A DNA stretch of 64,000 bases from Petunia secreta (taxonomy: Eukaryota; Streptophyta; Magnoliopsida; Solanales; Solanaceae). Position 1 is the stretch's first letter. Each line of letters opens with the position of its first letter. Positions 22,903-34,300 of the stretch are shown here, one piece after another. The position numbers were made by a program, and so were the translations under genes. Below the pieces are notes generated by a model. That model saw only the letters and a list, made by a program, of their open reading frames with translations. It was not told the DNA's origin and did not search any database. The DNA is taken from contig JARKIP010000011.1 in NCBI GenBank assembly GCA_029990175.1, forward strand, positions 4,712,001 through 4,776,000. Reading direction: 5' to 3'.

Positions 22903-25183
22903 ATTGCAGATGAACGTAACATCGATGCCACCACCGCTTTGAACGGTCAACAACAGCTCAATCCCAATGACGGGGTTCATGTTCCGACCAACGTTGAAGC
23001 GGTCGATGAGTCTACCAATCACGAGCCAGATCCAACTCATGACGACATTCCTGCTGGTTCACAGTTGAACGCGCCCCGAGGGCAGCGACCGGGTAAGGAG
23101 CCTGTGGTCGAGACTGAGTCAGGAGATACAAATGCGGCACTAATGGCGTATTTGAAAAGGCATGATGCTCAGTTCGAAATGATACAAGAACAATTGAAGG
23201 TCCTATCTAGTTCTATCGGAAATAGAGCACCCACCTCCCCGATCACACCCCCAGCAAGCATTCCGACTTCGGTTCCTCAGGGCGCCGTAACAGGGGGGCT
23301 TGCAGCGGGGGGTCGGATCTGAAGGATCGGGTACGGCCGTCGTAGCTATGGGAGCTCCGGCCTCAGTTATGACAGAAGTGAGAATGTTGGCTACAATGCA
23401 AACCTTGTTGAATGACACAGTGGATAAGAAGTTCAGTGAGATAAAGTTGTTTATGGAGAAATTGCCAGGTGTTCCGAAGTTAACGGACGAAGTCGCTAAA
23501 AAATTGATTTCAAAGCGTCCGTTTCCAGCAAGTGCAGCCCCAATGCCCATTCCTAAAACTTTCAAATTACCAGAAAGTTTGAGATACGATGGAACCACAG
23601 ATCCAAGGGATCACATTGATATGTTTTCGGTCGCAGTTCAGGCAAACGACTTGACTTCGGAGGAAATCAATTCGGTCAGCCTTAAGAAGTTTTGTGAAAC
23701 ATTGAAAGGAGCGGCATTGAAGTGGTATCTACAGCTGCCCAAAAATGAAATATTGAGTTTTGATTACATGGCAGCAAAATTTATTCGATCACATACTGAA
23801 GCAAAAAAGATAGCACCAAGGGTGGAAGATATCTTGAACGTTAGGCAGCGGCCCGGGGAAACTATCAAACAATTTTTGAAACGGTTCAATGATAAGAAGA
23901 TTCATATCCCGAATCTCGAAGAAAGGTAGGCTTGTTTGACCTTTGCTAATAACTTGCGCACTGATTCAATAGAAGCATGGAAGTTGAAGGATCGTATTAG
24001 GGAAATTGATGTATGGACATTCTATACGCTATATCGTGAGTGCGAGCCAAGGATTAGGGCTGAAGAGGAGGAGTTGTAGCTGGCCCGAAATAATTATCAT
24101 TATGATCGACCACCACCACGGAGGGTCGAAAATGACAGGCGAAACTACAGGGACCAACGATGGGAGCCCTACAGTTTCCCTCGAATGGGGAGCAACAACC
24201 ACGAAGCTGGTGGTTCGAAGAATCAGTCGAAGAAAGGGCATTCGAACACATCTTCGGTTCCGAAAGATCGACCACTACCTCCAAACGTGACAGAGTACAA
24301 TTTTTGCATATCGACACCGAACTTGGTGAATCACTTGAAGGGGATGGGTGAGAAGGTTGTAAAGATTCCGGGTCGCATAAAAACAAATCCAAACACAAGG
24401 GATGAGAATCTATGGTGTGCATTTCATCATGACTTCGGCCATACAACGGAAGAGTGTAAGGCATTGAGATACGAAGTGGCCAGCCTGCTGCATAAGGGGC
24501 ATTTGGTCGAATTATTGACTGATAGAGGACGAAACAATTTTAATAAGAAGAAAGACGATGAGCCGCCAAAACCCCCTGCTCCTAGAAAGACGGTAAATGT
24601 TATTACCGGAGGAGATGACGTTTGGGGGGTGACCTACACTACAAAGAAATATGCAAAGGTCTCGTTCACACGAGACAAACGAACACGAGATGACATGAAT
24701 GATGAGATTGTGTTCGGGGATTTCGACTTCGATGAAAGGATTCATCCCCATCACGATGCACTTGTAGTCACGATGAGGATCGACGATGCCGATGTAAAAA
24801 GGGTATTAATCGATGCTGGCAGTTCGGTTAATATCATACATACAAGGGTAGTCGAACAGTTGCAGCTGAGTGATAAGATCGTGCCTCGCTCAACGGTGTT
24901 GTCGGGTTTCAACAACTCGAGCGAAGTGACCGTAGGAGAAATCACGATTAAGACCTATGCAGAAGGTGTTGAGAGTGAAACATCGTTTCAAGTGATAAAA
25001 GGCGAGATGGCATACAACGTGATATTGGGTCGACCGTGGATTCACGCTATGGGAGCGGTCCCATCGACCCTATATCAAGTTGTAAAATTTCCTACCCTAT
25101 GGGGAATTCGTGAAATTAGAGGCAAGCAACAGGCTTCACGAGAATGTTACTCAGTAGCTGTTAAGGATGGCTTTCGATTGTAG
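22903..25183 (+). pseudogene. TE4 gag-protease
   Basis: Encodes the capsid/nucleocapsid precursor and aspartic protease. The gag start expected from TE5 (ATGGCAGATGG) reads ATTGCAGATGA at 22903, so the initiator is lost. Gag motifs are PASAAPMPIPKTFKLP, YDGTTDPRDHIDMF, LKWYLQLP and FIRSHTEAKKIAP. A frame change lies near 23300-23320, with stops at 23926-23928 and near 24077-24079. A CCHC-like finger, CAFHHDFGHTTEEC, lies at about 24418-24459. The protease core VLIDAGSSVNIIH (about 24806-24845) has D-A-G where TE5 has D-S-G. It ends NVILGRPWIHAMGAVPSTLY. The frame closes with TAG at 25181-25183, in frame with the pol ORF. Confidence 0.9.
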
Positions 25184-25189
25184 CAATTA
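25181..25189 (+). promoter_or_regulatory. Candidate stop-readthrough site between gag-PR and pol
   Basis: TAG CAA TTA, with RT coding sequence continuing in the same frame (QLQLVEPVA...). It fits the plant viral leaky stop consensus UAG CAR YYA. The same codon is TAG CAA TCA in TE5. Function is inferred. Confidence 0.5.
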
Positions 25190-28100
25190 CAGCTAGTGGA
25201 ACCCGTGGCCAGAAGCTTCACTTCGGTTCCATCATGTGCTTCGTCACAATTACCGGAATTCGAAGTCAAAGGCGACTTCGCACAGGTTCCACCATGTGTG
25301 AGAGAACCGTATAAACAAAAAGCTGGAAACTCTACGATAGAAGAATTAGAAGAAGTAATGTTATTCGATGATAAGCCTGATCGGAAAGTCTATGTGGGAG
25401 CAGAACTGGATCCCAAAGTAAAAGCAAAAATCATATCCTTCCTCAAGGATAATTCTGATTGTTTTGCTTGGTCCCACGCAGATATGGTGGGGATCGATCC
25501 AAAAGTCGCCACACACAAATTAAACGTCGATCCAAAACATCGGCCGGTGAAGCAAAAGAAACGGCCGAATGGAGGATTCCGAAGGAAAGTGATCAACGAC
25601 GAGGTAGAAAAGCTGCTAATGAATGGGTTCATTAAAGAGGTCAAGTATCCTGAATGGCTTGCAAACACTGTTGTAGTACCAAAGAAAAACGGCAGGTGGA
25701 GGGTATGCGTCGATTATACCGACCTCAACAAAGCTTGCCCAAAAGATTCATTCCCACTGCCTCACATCGATAGGTTGATCGATTCAATGGCAGGGCACAA
25801 AATGTTGAGTTTCTTGGACGCCTATTCAGGCTATAATCAAATTTCGATGGACCCATTGGATCGAGAGAAGACGTCGTTCATCACAGACATGGGGACTTAT
25901 TGCTATACAGTCATGCCCTTCGGTCTTAAGAATGCTAGCGCTATTTATCAGCGTTTGGTCACCACTATGTTCAAATATTTGATCGAAAAAACCATGGAAG
26001 TGTATATCGATGACATGTTGGTCAAATATCTTGAGAAGGGAAATCATTTAAGTCATTTGGAGGAGACTTTTACGATACTAAGGCGGTTCAACATGAGATT
26101 GAACCCGGAGAAATGTGCGTTCGGGGTTAGATCCGGTAAGTTCTTGGGATTCATCGTATCGCAAAGAGGAATCGAGGCCAATCCAGACAAAATCAAGGCA
26201 ATTGAAAGCATCCCCGAGGACCTGACAACGGTAAAGGAAGTTCAACAGCTGACCGGTCGAGTAACCTATCTCAGCAGGTTTATCTCGAGGTCATCTGAAC
26301 GATGTCACAAGTTCTTTTCGGTGCTGAGGAAAAACAAAAGCTTTGAGTGGACACCAGAATGCAAAAAGGCTCTCAGAGAACTAAAGCAATACCTTTCCAA
26401 TCCTCCACTCCTGTCATAACCGATCGAAGGAGAAATGCTGCTAGTCTACTTGGCTGTCTCCGATGTCGCTGTAAGCGCTATCCTCGTTCGCGAGGATAGA
26501 GGTAACCAATTTCCTATCTATTATGTTAGTAAAACATTGTTAGATGCAGAAACAGGGTATCCACACCTAAGAAACTAGAACTTGCACTAGTCACTGCTGC
26601 ACGAAAACTAAGACCTTATTTCAAATGTCACTCAATATCTGTCATAACTACTTTTCCATTGCGAAATATTTTACATCGGCCAGACCTCTCTGGTCGACTA
26701 ATGAAATGGGCGGTCGAGCTGAATGAGTACGACATCACTTATCAGCCTCGTATCGCCATAAAAATCTCAAGTTTTAGTTGATTTTGTAGCAGACTTTAGC
26801 GCTAACATCTTCCCGAAAGCAAAAAAGGAAGAATTGATGATGAGAGATCTAGATCCCGAAGTTTGGATAATGTATACCGATGGAGCTTCGAATGTGAAAG
26901 GGATTGGCCTTGGAATCTTGTTAATAGCACCTACCGGCGTGAAACTCAGGTATGCGATCAAATTACATGCAAAAACTAACAACGAGGCCGAATATGAGGC
27001 CCTCGCTGCAGGTTTAAAGATTGCAAAAGACTTGAAGATCGAACGACTAGACATCAAAAGCGATTCTCAGCTGGTGGTGAATCAAATCCAAGGCGATTTT
27101 TGTGTTCGAGATCCGAGAATGCAGCAGTTGCTCGAGAAAGTACAAAATCTTCTTACATCTTTCCAGGAATGGAAAATAGCTCAGATACCGAGGGAGGACA
27201 ACATCGAAGCAGACGCCTTAGCCAACCTAGGTTCTGCAGTAATCATCCATGGGAAAATCGATGAAACAGTGGTTCATCTGTTCGAATCCCCACTCTGTCG
27301 GAGCATCAAAGAGGTAAACAATGTTAATCATACTTGGGATTGGAGAAACAAATACTTGTCCTATTTGCAGGCAGGCACCCTTCCCAGTGACAAAAAGTCT
27401 GCCCGATCACTTAAAGCTAAAGCGGCAAGATATTGTCTCCTAGAAAATCAACTCTATAGACGAATGTTTGGTGGCCCTTTAGCAAAGTGTGCAGGACCAG
27501 ATGGAACAAACTATGTGCTGAAAGAGGTTCATGAAGGCGAGTGCGGCAATCACTCCGGCAGCAAGTCATTGGTTCGAAAGATCATAAGAGCTGGATACTA
27601 TTGGCCAACGATCGTGGATGATGCCAAAGAATTCGTCCGCAAATGTGACAAGTGTCAACGATTTGGCAACCTCATACATCAACAAGCAGAGCCACTTCAT
27701 TCGGTCACGTCACCGTGGCCATTCATGAAGTGGGGAATGGATTTGGTCGGGCCGCTTCCAACAGCACCCGGCGGGGTAAAGTTTATTTTGATTCTTACGG
27801 ATTATTTTTCTAAATGGGTAGAAGCAATTGCTTTGGCTAAAATTCGTGAACAATAAGTCATTAAGTTTATTCATCAAAATATTATCTGTCGTTTTGGGAT
27901 CCCGAAAGAGATCACATGCGATAACGGTAAACAGTTTGTAGGAAGACGGATCACTGCCTTCTTCGAGAAATGGGGGATCAAGCGAATTGCCTCAACACCT
28001 TATCACCCCAGTGCAAATAGACTGGCTGAGTCTTCCAACAAAACAATAATCGAGTACTTGAAGAAAAGGATGGATGATTCAAAGGGCAATTGGCCGAACG

Positions 28101-28576
28101 AACTCCCCGGAGCGCTGTGGGCTCATCGGACGACGGTGAAACACAGCACCGGGGAGACACCGTTCTCACTTGCCTATGGAACAGAAGCACTGATACCGGT
28201 GGAAGTGGGAGAACCCAGTCTTCGGTTTGCCCACTCCACCGAATAAGCAAACAAAGAGGCTATGCTGATAGATCTAAACTTGGTCGAAGCAAAAAGGGAC
28301 ATGGCATTTGTTCGAATATAAGCACAGAAACAAAGGGCAGAAAATTACCTCAACAAAAAAATCAGGTATCGATCTTTTAATGTAGGTGACTATGTACTGA
28401 AGATCAAAAGACCAAATAAGGATGAGCCCAACGAAGGTAAATTAGGAGCAAATTAGGAAGGACCCTATCGGGTCAAGGCAGTAATCGGAAAAGGTTCATA
28501 CCAACTCGAAACAATGGACTTCAAGCTAGGCGACTTCAATTGGAATATCACACAATTGAAGAAGTACTACTTTTGA
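25184..28576 (+). pseudogene. TE4 pol: RT, RNase H, second RNase H, integrase
   Basis: Opens after the UAG with no ATG needed. RT lies at about 25556-26300: VVVPKKNGRWRVCVDY, DAYSGYNQI, MPFGLKNAS and the catalytic EVYIDDMLVK (YIDD at 26003-26014). A stop at 26417-26419 (TAA, where TE5 has AAA) and a frameshift near 26560 break the first RNase H. A second, archaeal-type RNase H reads MYTDGASNVKGIGLG, NNEAEYEAL, IKSDSQLVVNQ and NIEADALANLGSA (about 26870-27240), giving D-E-D-D residues. Integrase shows HSGSKSLVRKIIRAGYYW, CDKCQRFGN, WGMDLVGPLP, ITCDNGKQF and a GDYVLKIK module. Stops at 27854-27856 and 28243-28245 and a terminal stop at 28574-28576 complete the picture. Confidence 0.93.
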
Positions 28577-29810
28577 GGTTCTACGGTATCATCAATCCTC
28601 ATCTTTTACTTTCCTTTGCAAATTTTCATTCTCATTCTTCCTCCATCGGAAGTAGTTGTTTAATCGATTATTTGGTTATTTGATTACTTGATACTAACAC
28701 TTTTAGATGATAGGCATAGTTGGAATTGAATGATGACAAACATCACCCACGAACACCTGATCTCAAAATGCTCCGATCGGGGTCGATAAGTCTGACGAAC
28801 ATTCTAGCGTGGTCTTCATCTATAACGGCTTTCTCGGTTTTTTGTCTTCCAATAACTCCGTTTCAGGTATCAAGATCGAGGACCAATGTTCGGCTGCTCA
28901 TTCTTCACACCCGAACACTGGGGGGGGGGGGGATGGAGTTAGCATGATGGTCATCGGCGGATACTGGAGACTGCCCAAGAACCGGGGACTTCCCATCGAA
29001 AGGAGAAACGAGATCGATTAAAGACAATACCGGGGACTCGTTCAAAGTTCGACAAAAGTTCCAACGTTCACTCGAACTGGGGACTCATTCAAAATTTGAA
29101 AAAAGTTCCAACGTTCACTCGAACCGGGGACTCGTTCAATATTCGACAAAAGCTCGAAGACCCTAACACTCACTCGAATTGGGGACTCGTTCGTACTTCA
29201 AATCAAACTAGAGTTTCAATTTTATCGAAGATTCCAAACCCTGATGCTTTTATTCAAAGTCAAGGGTTATCCGTTTAGATGAGTTATGTGATATGTAAAC
29301 GATCCGTTAGTGGTCAAAAATATGTGCCTTCAAACGACCGCATCTTGTAATCGATCGAATCATACGATCCAAAATGTACTAAAGGCCCATTAGCGGCTTA
29401 CTTCAATAATATGCAACACTTTGGTTATATTTTCGACTTTTCACATTTGTTCGACTCGTGTGATCGGTTCAAATGTTAGCGAATTTTACAATTCCAAATT
29501 TTTCACCAAGTGTTAAATAATTTTTCATTTCGAACTCATAAGAAATGTTCGAAGAGTGCATTACGTGAAAGTGAGACGTCATTTTTCACTACGCACTAAA
29601 AGACATTGGGCCCCAATCATATCTCTTTCGACGACTGTCGCTAAACATCAAAATCTTCGAGCGATTAAGTCATCTTCGAAAAACAATACAGCAATGAAAG
29701 TCAAAAGTAATTTCATTCATATAAAACATATATGTACATAGCTGGCCATCCAACCACATTACATCGAGTTTCAAAACGACTAAAACAACAAGTCAAAAAA
29801 CAACTACAAT
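28577..29810. repeat. TE4 pol-aORF spacer with GGGGACTCGTTC tandem repeats
   Basis: Noncoding spacer between two convergent coding regions. A G-run (about 28919-28931) is followed by four or five imperfect units of about 55 bp containing GGGGACTCGTTCAAA, TTCGACAAAAG and TTCCAACGTTCACTCGAAC (about 28980-29200). The same repeats occur inverted in TE5 (43375-43560). Confidence 0.75.
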
Positions 29811-32455
29811 TCATTCATCATCATCTCCATCAGAACCTTCATCGGAAGAACTTGCTGGAAGACTAAGATCTTCACGGGCCAACCGCACAATGGCAACGGC
29901 TTCACTCAATTCGGTAGGAACATCGACATTTCGGTCCAACATTTTCCTAAGGACATCGCGCCTCGATTCGGCGAGGATCAGATCCTTCTTCTTTTCAAAC
30001 TCTTCCTCGAGGTCACGCCTTAGGGTGGTGGACTCCTTTTGGAGCAACAAGTTCCTTTTCGACAAGCTATCAGCTTGAACCTTTAGATCTTCGTTGCCTT
30101 TATGAAGAGCGCTCAATTCTTCGAACTTGTCAGCCAATTCCCTGTCTTTGCTCTCCAAAGCAGAGTTAAGTTCAGCCATCTTCAGATCGGAATTAGCTTC
30201 GTGCTCGCTCAGCTGTGCGTTCAAAGCTCGAATCTGGGATTCCAACTCCGATTGAAGAAGAGCATGCTCATTCGTACTATTGTCGAAGTTGGACAAAAGT
30301 TCAGCATACTTGGCCTCCGCAGCTTTAGCTTCCGATGCAAGTCCTCTCCAGCCGAAGTAAGATGAATAATTTGCTCGTTCAAGACTTTGGCTCCATCTTG
30401 AAGCTGGCGAATCCGATCGGCGGTCTCGATCGCCATTATGCAGTTCTGAAAACAAGTTGCAGTTGAAGTTCATAAAAATCTATGCAAAGTAAAAAGAAGA
30501 AAATTTTAAATTATGGACTTTACCCTGAAGGCACCAAAAGAAATCTGCGAGGGCAAACTCAGATCTTCATGCGTGTTCAATCGAGCTTGCTCCATCGGGC
30601 CAATGACATCGAACAGATAATCTGCCAGCCGCTTTGGGCATCTTAGCAAATCAACGTTGGGTGGCACTTCTATCATAAGCGATCTGCCACCCCACTTTTC
30701 AGATTCGCCCAAAGCGGTAAAGGCAGCAGCTTCTTTGCCCCGAGGAAGAGGTACAATCGGATCAGTATGATCCGCACCAAAAAACGACGACCCCGTTTCT
30801 TCATCGTACTTAGACTTCGTCGTCGCTATCGGCGGATCCAAAGCTGGCATCTTCCCTTTCGTTAGATCTCTTTCCTCGAGCTCGCGATCAAAGGCCTCAA
30901 TTAATTCCCCTCGATTCTCAGGCACAACGCCCAAAGAAAGAGGACACCCTCCCTACTAGGTAGACCCCCTGAGCCCGAATTGACATCTTCGGCTACAGGG
31001 GAAAGATGATAATCATCAACTGAAAGATCCCCTTATTTAGCCACCTTGAGTTGGATGGCTGTCTCTTGGAGTCTTTCCTTAAATGGCTTCTTGGGACGCC
31101 TTACTAATCAGTCAGACCCCGATTCGTCCCCGATCTCTTCTCCCTCGATGTCGATAACCGAGGTCGTTCCTTCGGCGGCTTTCGCAGCTGCAATCGCTGA
31201 ACTTGTTCCAGCGATCACATCCTCTATGGTTTGGGGCATAGCCGATGAACTACCCCCTTGCCCTTTCTCCACCACCACCTTGGGCAAATATTTATTCTTC
31301 AGCTCCTGAAAGGATTTCTTTTTCTTCTTCGGAGGGGGAGCGTCATCGACTTTCTCTCCGCCCTCGGGTTCAGCTTCTTCATCACTTGGCTAACCTCCAG
31401 CACCCGTGATGCCTGTAAGAAATTTGAAGAGTGTTAAAAAGCGTCAAGGGAACAAAAGTTGCAAATTCAATATAAGTTTGATTCAAATTTACCATGATTT
31501 TTGGCTTTGAGCTTTTTCAAAGCCGCGACCGGTTTCCAAGCCCTCTCATCGTTGGTCGTTTTATCAAGCACCCTAATATACCACGGTATGATATCGGCAA
31601 CTTGATCGAACAAGACCACATCGGCTGAAAAAATTTGGGAAGACCTTTTAAGAGTTTAAAATCATAAAGAGAGAAACGAACAGACAGAACACTTACGTGT
31701 TCGATTCCAAACGCTTGGGAGCAGCCCTTTTTCAGGGTCGGTTAACTGCTCCGTAGGAATAAAGACAAAGCGTTGATCCCAACCCCGAAGATCATCATCG
31801 TTGTCAGATATCAAGGCCCGCTGACCTCGTTTGGCTAAATTTATTACCCCTCCTTTGTAAACTCGAGGGGAAAAGATATTAAGAATATGGCGAAGTGTCA
31901 ACTCCACCTCCGCCTTCTCCGCGATACATCACATAATCACTATCATTCTCCATATCGACGGAGAAAGCTGCCCAAGGCAGACGTTGTACATTTTGCAAAA
32001 CTCCTCGATCACGTTATCGACCGGGAGAGAAAATCCGATGGTGAAAGGATAAGTCAATACCACGGAATGGTCCTCGACGTGAGCCGCCAACGTTGATTTT
32101 CTTGGAGGGCACATCACATCGATGTCGCCAACCTTCCAACCACACTCCTCCCGAACTCGTGGTATCGATTCTGGCGTGATCGGACAATGCACTAAGTCGA
32201 TCGGAATATTCTTCTTTTTGCTTTGCTCTGCTTCACTTTGAACGCTGACCTTGCAGTCGTTCTCGTAAGTAAATCTCTTCGAAAGAATCTCCGAATACGA
32301 TGTTTTGGGACCATAATCCTTTACGTTCCTTTATTTTCGCTTTTTTCCCTTTTTGTCCACTGCGCCACCATACCGGACTGCGGTGGGGCTGTGACGGTGA
32401 CTGCCGCGGCGGAAGTAAGTTCAGCGTCAACTACGTTTTGAGAAGAGGTAGACAT
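29811..32455 (-). pseudogene. TE4 antisense ORF (aORF), gypsy-type putative transposase domain plus coiled coil
   Basis: Runs opposite to pol. The start ATG is at 32455-32453 (MSTSSQNVVDAELT). A deletion-type frame change soon after it separates it from the conserved block 32192-31690: IPRVREECGWKVGDIDVMC, YPFTIGFSLPVDNVIEEF, LTLRHILNIFSPRVYKGG and FVFIPTEQLTDPEKGLLPS, with a stop at about 31926-31928. This block resembles the family annotated as gypsy-type putative transposase (Transposase_28). A donor GTAAGT follows WNRT. Later pieces are 30934-30506 (acidic linker, VPENRGELIEAFDRELEERD) and the C-terminal exon 30473-29811, whose coiled-coil frame (MAIETADRIRQLQDG..., then LNSALESKDRELADKFEEL) ends in DEGSDGDDDE. 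The product's role is unknown. Confidence 0.75.
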
Positions 32456-32611
32456 TATCAAGGCGCAAGCTAGATTAACTTAAACAAAGTTCTCAAAGAA
32501 TCTGGAGCAAAAGTGACGAGAATTAACAAGATCAGTAAGGAATTCGCCTAAGAAGTTTGAGAGTTTTTTTTCCAGAAGTTGTAAAGTTTGTAAAGAGAGT
32601 TTTGAAGTGGG

Positions 32612-32619
32612 TATTTATA
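32612..32619 (-). promoter_or_regulatory. TATA box of TE4 aORF
   Basis: The minus strand reads CCTTATAAATACCC about 157 bp upstream of the aORF ATG. It lies at the same place as 39925-39932 in TE5. This suggests an internal promoter directing antisense transcription. Confidence 0.6.
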
Positions 32620-32822
32620 AGGCAAGAATCATCATTGCCTTGGGAAACGTTGAAAACTGCTGCCCGCACGATTTCTGACACGTGCAGCGATGGGAAGTTG
32701 AGGCGACATATTGACGTTTCAAAATGGAGGGACACAAACGTTCCACGTATTTATACGCCAAAAAATTCAAGCCACTTGCCAAGTTTATACGAACACATGA
32801 CTCAGCAAGTGGGGGGACTATC

Positions 32823-33982
32823 TCTATTGGTCGATTTCTGTTCGATCACAAGAAGGACAGATTTGGTTATATGACAAGGCATTAATTGATTTCGAAGATG
32901 TTGTGATCGGAAAGAAGCAGCTTCGTTCGACTGTGTGATCGATTATGTGATGTTTTGATTGGATAATTTCAAAGGCAATATTCTAACGGATAACTCAGCT
33001 TGTCCTCATCCCAAATTTATCAGAACAGATTTAGCGGATTCGGCGGAAGTGGATGAAGATAGGCAACTGCTGAAAGAGAAACGTGAAGAAGTGAAGTTCT
33101 TCTAGGGTTGGGAATTCTCCATCATTTCAACCTATAAATAGGACCTTATTCCTTCATTTGGGGATACGTTCATCTGAGCAATATTACTCTCATTCTTCAA
33201 GCTATCTACCCTCTCTCCACTCTGTTGTTACTCTCTCATCATACAATAATTTATTGTCATTATCAAAGCGACCTTTGTATTAAATTGTCATTCTTGGCTT
33301 GGTTCAAACGTGGAAGAAGATCCATCTCTTTCATCGAAGCACCATCCTCCGATTCTTCAATACAATAAGCCTTTATCGCTTTGTTTAATTATTTGTTTAT
33401 CTGCTCATCTGTTGTTGCTTGTTTCGTTGTCTGCTTGCTACTTACGTTATTCATTATTTTGATTCACCACTTTCGATCTCGTTAACTTATTGTCGTTATT
33501 CTGATTGCATAAGATAATTTATCAACTTGCTCGTTAGTATTGATCACATCAAGTGAATTGCTAGTATTGCTTTACGACCGCATTATTTGATTGAATATAT
33601 TTCCATCACATTCATCTGTCATCGTATCTAACTTTGCCATCGAATCTGTTTAAAATTAAGCATTCGGCCCTGAACGAAATCAACCCGTAATTTGTCCTCG
33701 ATAAGAAATCCGGTTGAAACCACGTCATCGTAAAGTGCTAGTTCATCGTTTGTTTTATTTTCTCTGTTTATATTCGCCTTCGAATTGTTTATTCAGATTT
33801 GACATCGTATTTGCATCTTTGAGATCGATACTCGTATTGTCTTCGAATTAAGCCCCTAAAAATCAACTGCTTGTCAACGCAAACTGCCTATCAATCGATC
33901 GAATTGAGATATAAAACGGTCGCCTTAGACTCAACTAAATATAAATTTAATTGTAAAACCTGATACATTTTTAGGAAATACA
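32823..33982 (+). repeat. TE4 3' LTR
   Basis: 1,160 bp, same length as the 5' LTR. It starts TCTATTGGTCG (TG changed to TC) after the purine-rich GTGGGGGGACTATC, and ends AGGAAATACA directly before the duplication ATCAT. Confidence 0.95.
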
Positions 33983-34014
33983 ATCATCAATGTCACCTTA
34001 AATTTTATTATCCA

Positions 34015-34300
34015 TACTTACACTCGTTGTTTTCTATGACAAGGAAACCCACAGCCACTACCCTTCGGGTGCGCTCTGGGTAAATCCTGCTCCTGATATA
34101 ATATCCAACAAAGTGCGAACCACACAGGAGAGGTAACCCGCACCTGATATAATATCCAACAAAGTGCGAACCACACAGGAGAGGTAACCCGCACTAGGAA
34201 AGACCGATGCGACAGACTCAAACTGAAAAGACTGTTGGCAAGGGGATTTGAACCCAAGTTTCTCATATGGGAAACCACTTGCTGAACCAACTCATTTATT
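34015..34300 (-). mobile_element. tRNA-derived SINE with internal 51-bp duplication
   Basis: The minus strand has pol III-like promoter boxes. The A-box region GTTGGTTCAGCAAGTGG lies at 34291-34275, and the B box GGTTCAAATCC at 34254-34244 matches the consensus GGTTCRANTCC. Downstream are GCGGGTTACCTCTCC and GCACCCGAAGGGTAGTGGC, phrases I recall from solanaceous SINEs of the TS/Au type. A 51-bp unit starting (+ strand) CCTGATATAATATCC is tandemly duplicated (34092 and 34143). The 3' tail near 34015 is not a clean poly-A or TTG tail, so the end is approximate. Confidence 0.7.

Larger units (their letters stand above)
21654..33982 (+). mobile_element. TE4: full-length Tat-type Ty3/gypsy element
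   Basis: 12,329 bp. Two 1,160-bp LTRs (21654-22813; 32823-33982) are flanked by the duplication ATCAT (21649-21653; 33983-33987). The order is LTR, PBS, gag-protease, in-frame UAG, RT, RNase H, a second RNase H, integrase, then an antisense extra ORF, then the LTR. The dual RNase H and the downstream antisense ORF are marks of the Tat lineage. By eye the LTRs differ at about 20-25 positions (roughly 98% identity). Stops and frameshifts throughout make it defective. It belongs to the same family as TE5. Confidence 0.95.

Noticed and set aside
34244..34291. tRNA gene suggested by A and B boxes
   Set aside because: No cloverleaf or acceptor stem. The boxes are part of a SINE body with further SINE phrases downstream.
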